A DNA stretch of 7,512 bases from Psychrobacter sp. (GTDB lineage Bacteria > Pseudomonadota > Gammaproteobacteria > Pseudomonadales > Moraxellaceae), in the NCBI RefSeq assembly GCF_030454045.1, contig NZ_JAKDJE010000105.1, positions 1 through 7,512 of the forward strand. Direction: 5' to 3'. The notes beneath the pieces were generated by a model. It made no database searches. It saw only the letters and a list, made by a program, of their open reading frames with translations, and had not been told where the DNA came from. Position numbers and translations under genes: made by a program. Below, one piece after another: positions 6,797-7,512 of the stretch (position 1 is its first letter; each line of letters starts with the position of its first letter).

Positions 6797-7042
6797 ATGA
6801 ATAACGAATTGAAAGGGAGTGACTTAACACGGGCAATGCTGGCACGCGGCGAGAGACAAATATGGTGCGCAGTTTGTGATGACAGCGACGAGCAAGCGAT
6901 GATGGATCATTGTGGTAATGACTTTACCGCGTATATTGTGTCGTTTCGTAATGGGTCTTTTTATTGCAGTGCTGGCATGCCATGGAGCTATGCCGTACCG
7001 ATTAAGATAAATGTTGTTAGAGAATCTGAAGTAGCGATGTAA
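6797..7042 (+). CDS. small protein of unknown function (81 aa, four cysteines)
   Basis: A strong ribosome binding site (AAGGAG, 6785-6790) lies six bases before ATG, which argues for a real gene. The protein is soluble, with no signal peptide or membrane helix. It has a CxxC pair at Cys24 and Cys27, further Cys39 and Cys57, a basic N-terminal helix (LTRAMLARGERQ) and an aromatic C-terminal half (FTAYIVSFRNGSFYC, WSYAVPI) that looks like beta strands. I do not recognise the family with confidence. The general plan (LTxAMLxRG, acidic middle, W-x-YAVPI) reminds me of small uncharacterised proteins in Moraxellaceae genomes and prophages, but this is recollection only. It is divergent from dinB, has an unusually long upstream region, and ends 36 bases before the terminator of the tRNA fragment. 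That terminator faces the other way, so no terminator for this gene is clear. Confidence 0.75.
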   Translation: MNNELKGSDLTRAMLARGERQIWCAVCDDSDEQAMMDHCGNDFTAYIVSFRNGSFYCSAGMPWSYAVPIKINVVRESEVAM

Positions 7043-7077
7043 ACAAAGAATATCACAGCTATAAAAGTAACAGACAC

Positions 7078-7103
7078 AAAAAAAACCTCCGAAAAGGGAG
7101 GTT
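7078..7103 (-). terminator. Rho-independent terminator downstream of the tRNA-Leu fragment
   Basis: AACCTCC (7084-7090) and GGAGGTT (7097-7103) make a perfect 7-bp stem with loop GAAAAG. Read on the minus strand it is followed by eight T (7078-7085). It starts 16 bases after the tRNA CCA end, the usual place for a tRNA terminator. Because the tRNA is incomplete, it may now stop any transcript leaving the DNA to the right. Confidence 0.88.
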
Positions 7104-7119
7104 AGATTGTACTGCTATA

Positions 7120-7177
7120 TGGTACCAGTGGTCGGACTCGAACCGACACGCTTTTAAAGGCAACGGATTTTGAATCC
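7120..7177 (-). tRNA. tRNA-Leu(CAA), 3' fragment only
   Basis: Minus strand, from the 3' end: encoded CCA (7120-7122), discriminator A (7123), 3' acceptor strand CACTGGT (7124-7130), T stem GTCGG/CCGAC closing loop TTCGAGT (7131-7147), a leucine-type long variable arm, and the anticodon loop TTCAAAA (7168-7174) with anticodon CAA. The 3' anticodon strand TCCGT (7163-7167) pairs with only three bases of the 5' side; A28 opposite G42 is a mismatch. Beyond 7177 there is no D arm, no GGTAGA-type D loop and no GCCAGTG/ACCAGTG to close the acceptor stem. The tRNA is therefore cut in the anticodon stem and should not be functional. The simplest cause is integration of a mobile element into an intact tRNA-Leu gene, leaving this displaced 3' end with its terminator. 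Confidence 0.85.
7165..7177. other. probable attachment-site core at the tRNA anticodon stem-loop
   Basis: GGATT (7165-7169), TTG (7170-7172), AATCC (7173-7177) is a perfect inverted repeat with a three-base centre. tRNA homology runs through it and ends exactly at its right edge. Known for tyrosine recombinases that use tRNA genes: crossover often falls in the anticodon loop, with the stem giving symmetrical core sites. The full shared (identity) block may extend left toward the tRNA 3' end at 7120; only the partner junction would show its length. Confidence 0.6.
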
Positions 7178-7512
7178 TTTGGCTATCTCAAATAACTAGA
7201 TATACTTAACGATAATAAGCAATGAGTAGAAATAAAATATAATTATAAACAATGACTTAGGGTTAAATTGACTATATTTAGCTATAACTAAAAAGATGTA
7301 ACAATATTTTTCAAGTATCAAATAAGTATCAAAATTACTTTTAAAAATTGGTTTGTTTAACTGGTTTTAGATCTAGTCGTTAATTTCAATATGATGAAGC
7401 GCATTTATGTAACGGACTGCGATTCAGTTAAGAGTACCAAAAAAGTTATCAGCAGATTATACCCCACTCTCAACTTGAAATAAGCAAATCAAACTGAAGA
7501 GGCGGGTTACCA
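7178..7512. mobile_element. presumed end of an integrated element (island or prophage), continuing to the right
   Basis: From the tRNA break to the window edge the DNA is AT-rich and has no convincing gene. It holds an 11-base tandem repeat (7313-7333), an inverted repeat TTTAG/CTAAA (7277-7281 and 7288-7292), and a perfect minus-strand TATAAT (7456-7461) without a good -35. The orientation of the tRNA fragment puts the inserted DNA on this side. No integrase is visible; it may lie beyond 7512 or at the far end of the element. Confidence 0.5.
7313..7333. repeat. 11-base tandem repeat near the element end
   Basis: AAGTATCAAA occurs at 7313-7322 and again at 7324-7333, one helical turn apart (11-base period). 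Repeats of about this size close to an attachment core are typical of integrase arm-type or excisionase binding sites, but with only two copies seen this is a suggestion. Confidence 0.35.

Noticed and set aside
7120..7206. An intact tRNA-Leu gene
   Set aside because: The bases that would form the 5' half (7178-7206) cannot pair with the acceptor stem and have no D arm.
7391..7483. 30-codon open frame on the plus strand (MMKRIYVTDC...)
   Set aside because: No ribosome binding site and no recognisable similarity; expected by chance.
7178..7512. tRNA interrupted by a group I intron
   Set aside because: Such introns enter tRNA-Leu inside the anticodon, while the break here is in the 5' anticodon stem; no 5' tRNA half is found to the window end.
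1..7512. CRISPR array, insertion sequence or toxin-antitoxin pair
   Set aside because: No spaced direct-repeat series, no transposase-like frame and no paired small genes were seen on either strand.

Overview
The window looks like chromosomal DNA of a gammaproteobacterium of the Moraxellaceae, most likely Psychrobacter or a close relative. I infer this from the moderate-to-low GC content, the protein style (acidic, Ser/Thr/Asp/Gln-rich) and the combination of FimV, QueA and DinB. No database search was possible, so the genus is a guess.

The left 6.3 kb is a run of four genes, all on the minus strand and read right to left. First is dinB (DNA polymerase IV, 5190-6290), then queA (queuosine tRNA modification, 3806-5011), then two genes that together make up one FimV-type polar landmark protein: a periplasmic LysM half (1911-3692) and a membrane-anchored acidic cytoplasmic half (198-1859). 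A strong Rho-independent terminator at 138-179 closes the run. The two FimV halves lie in the same reading frame and are separated by one TAA codon. Internal promoters are plausible before queA (an extended -10) and before fimV, so this need not be a single transcript.

From 6297 to 6796 there is a 500-base non-coding stretch between the dinB start and a divergent small gene (6797-7042, plus strand, 81 aa, unknown function, Cys-containing). It holds the dinB promoter, several inverted repeats, and a sequence close to the boxA antitermination element of rRNA leaders about 45 bases before the small gene.

At 7120-7177 lies the 3' part of a tRNA-Leu(CAA) gene on the minus strand, with its own terminator at 7078-7103. 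Homology to a tRNA stops in the anticodon stem at 7177/7178, and the bases beyond cannot form an acceptor or D arm. This is the classic footprint of an element integrated by a tyrosine recombinase at a tRNA anticodon loop. The original tRNA 3' end and terminator sit to the left, so the chromosome is to the left and the AT-rich, gene-poor DNA from 7178 to 7512 should be the extreme end of a genomic island or prophage that continues beyond the window.

I see no complete new defence or mobile system here. The two strongest leads are the island junction, which says where to look next, and the in-frame split of FimV.
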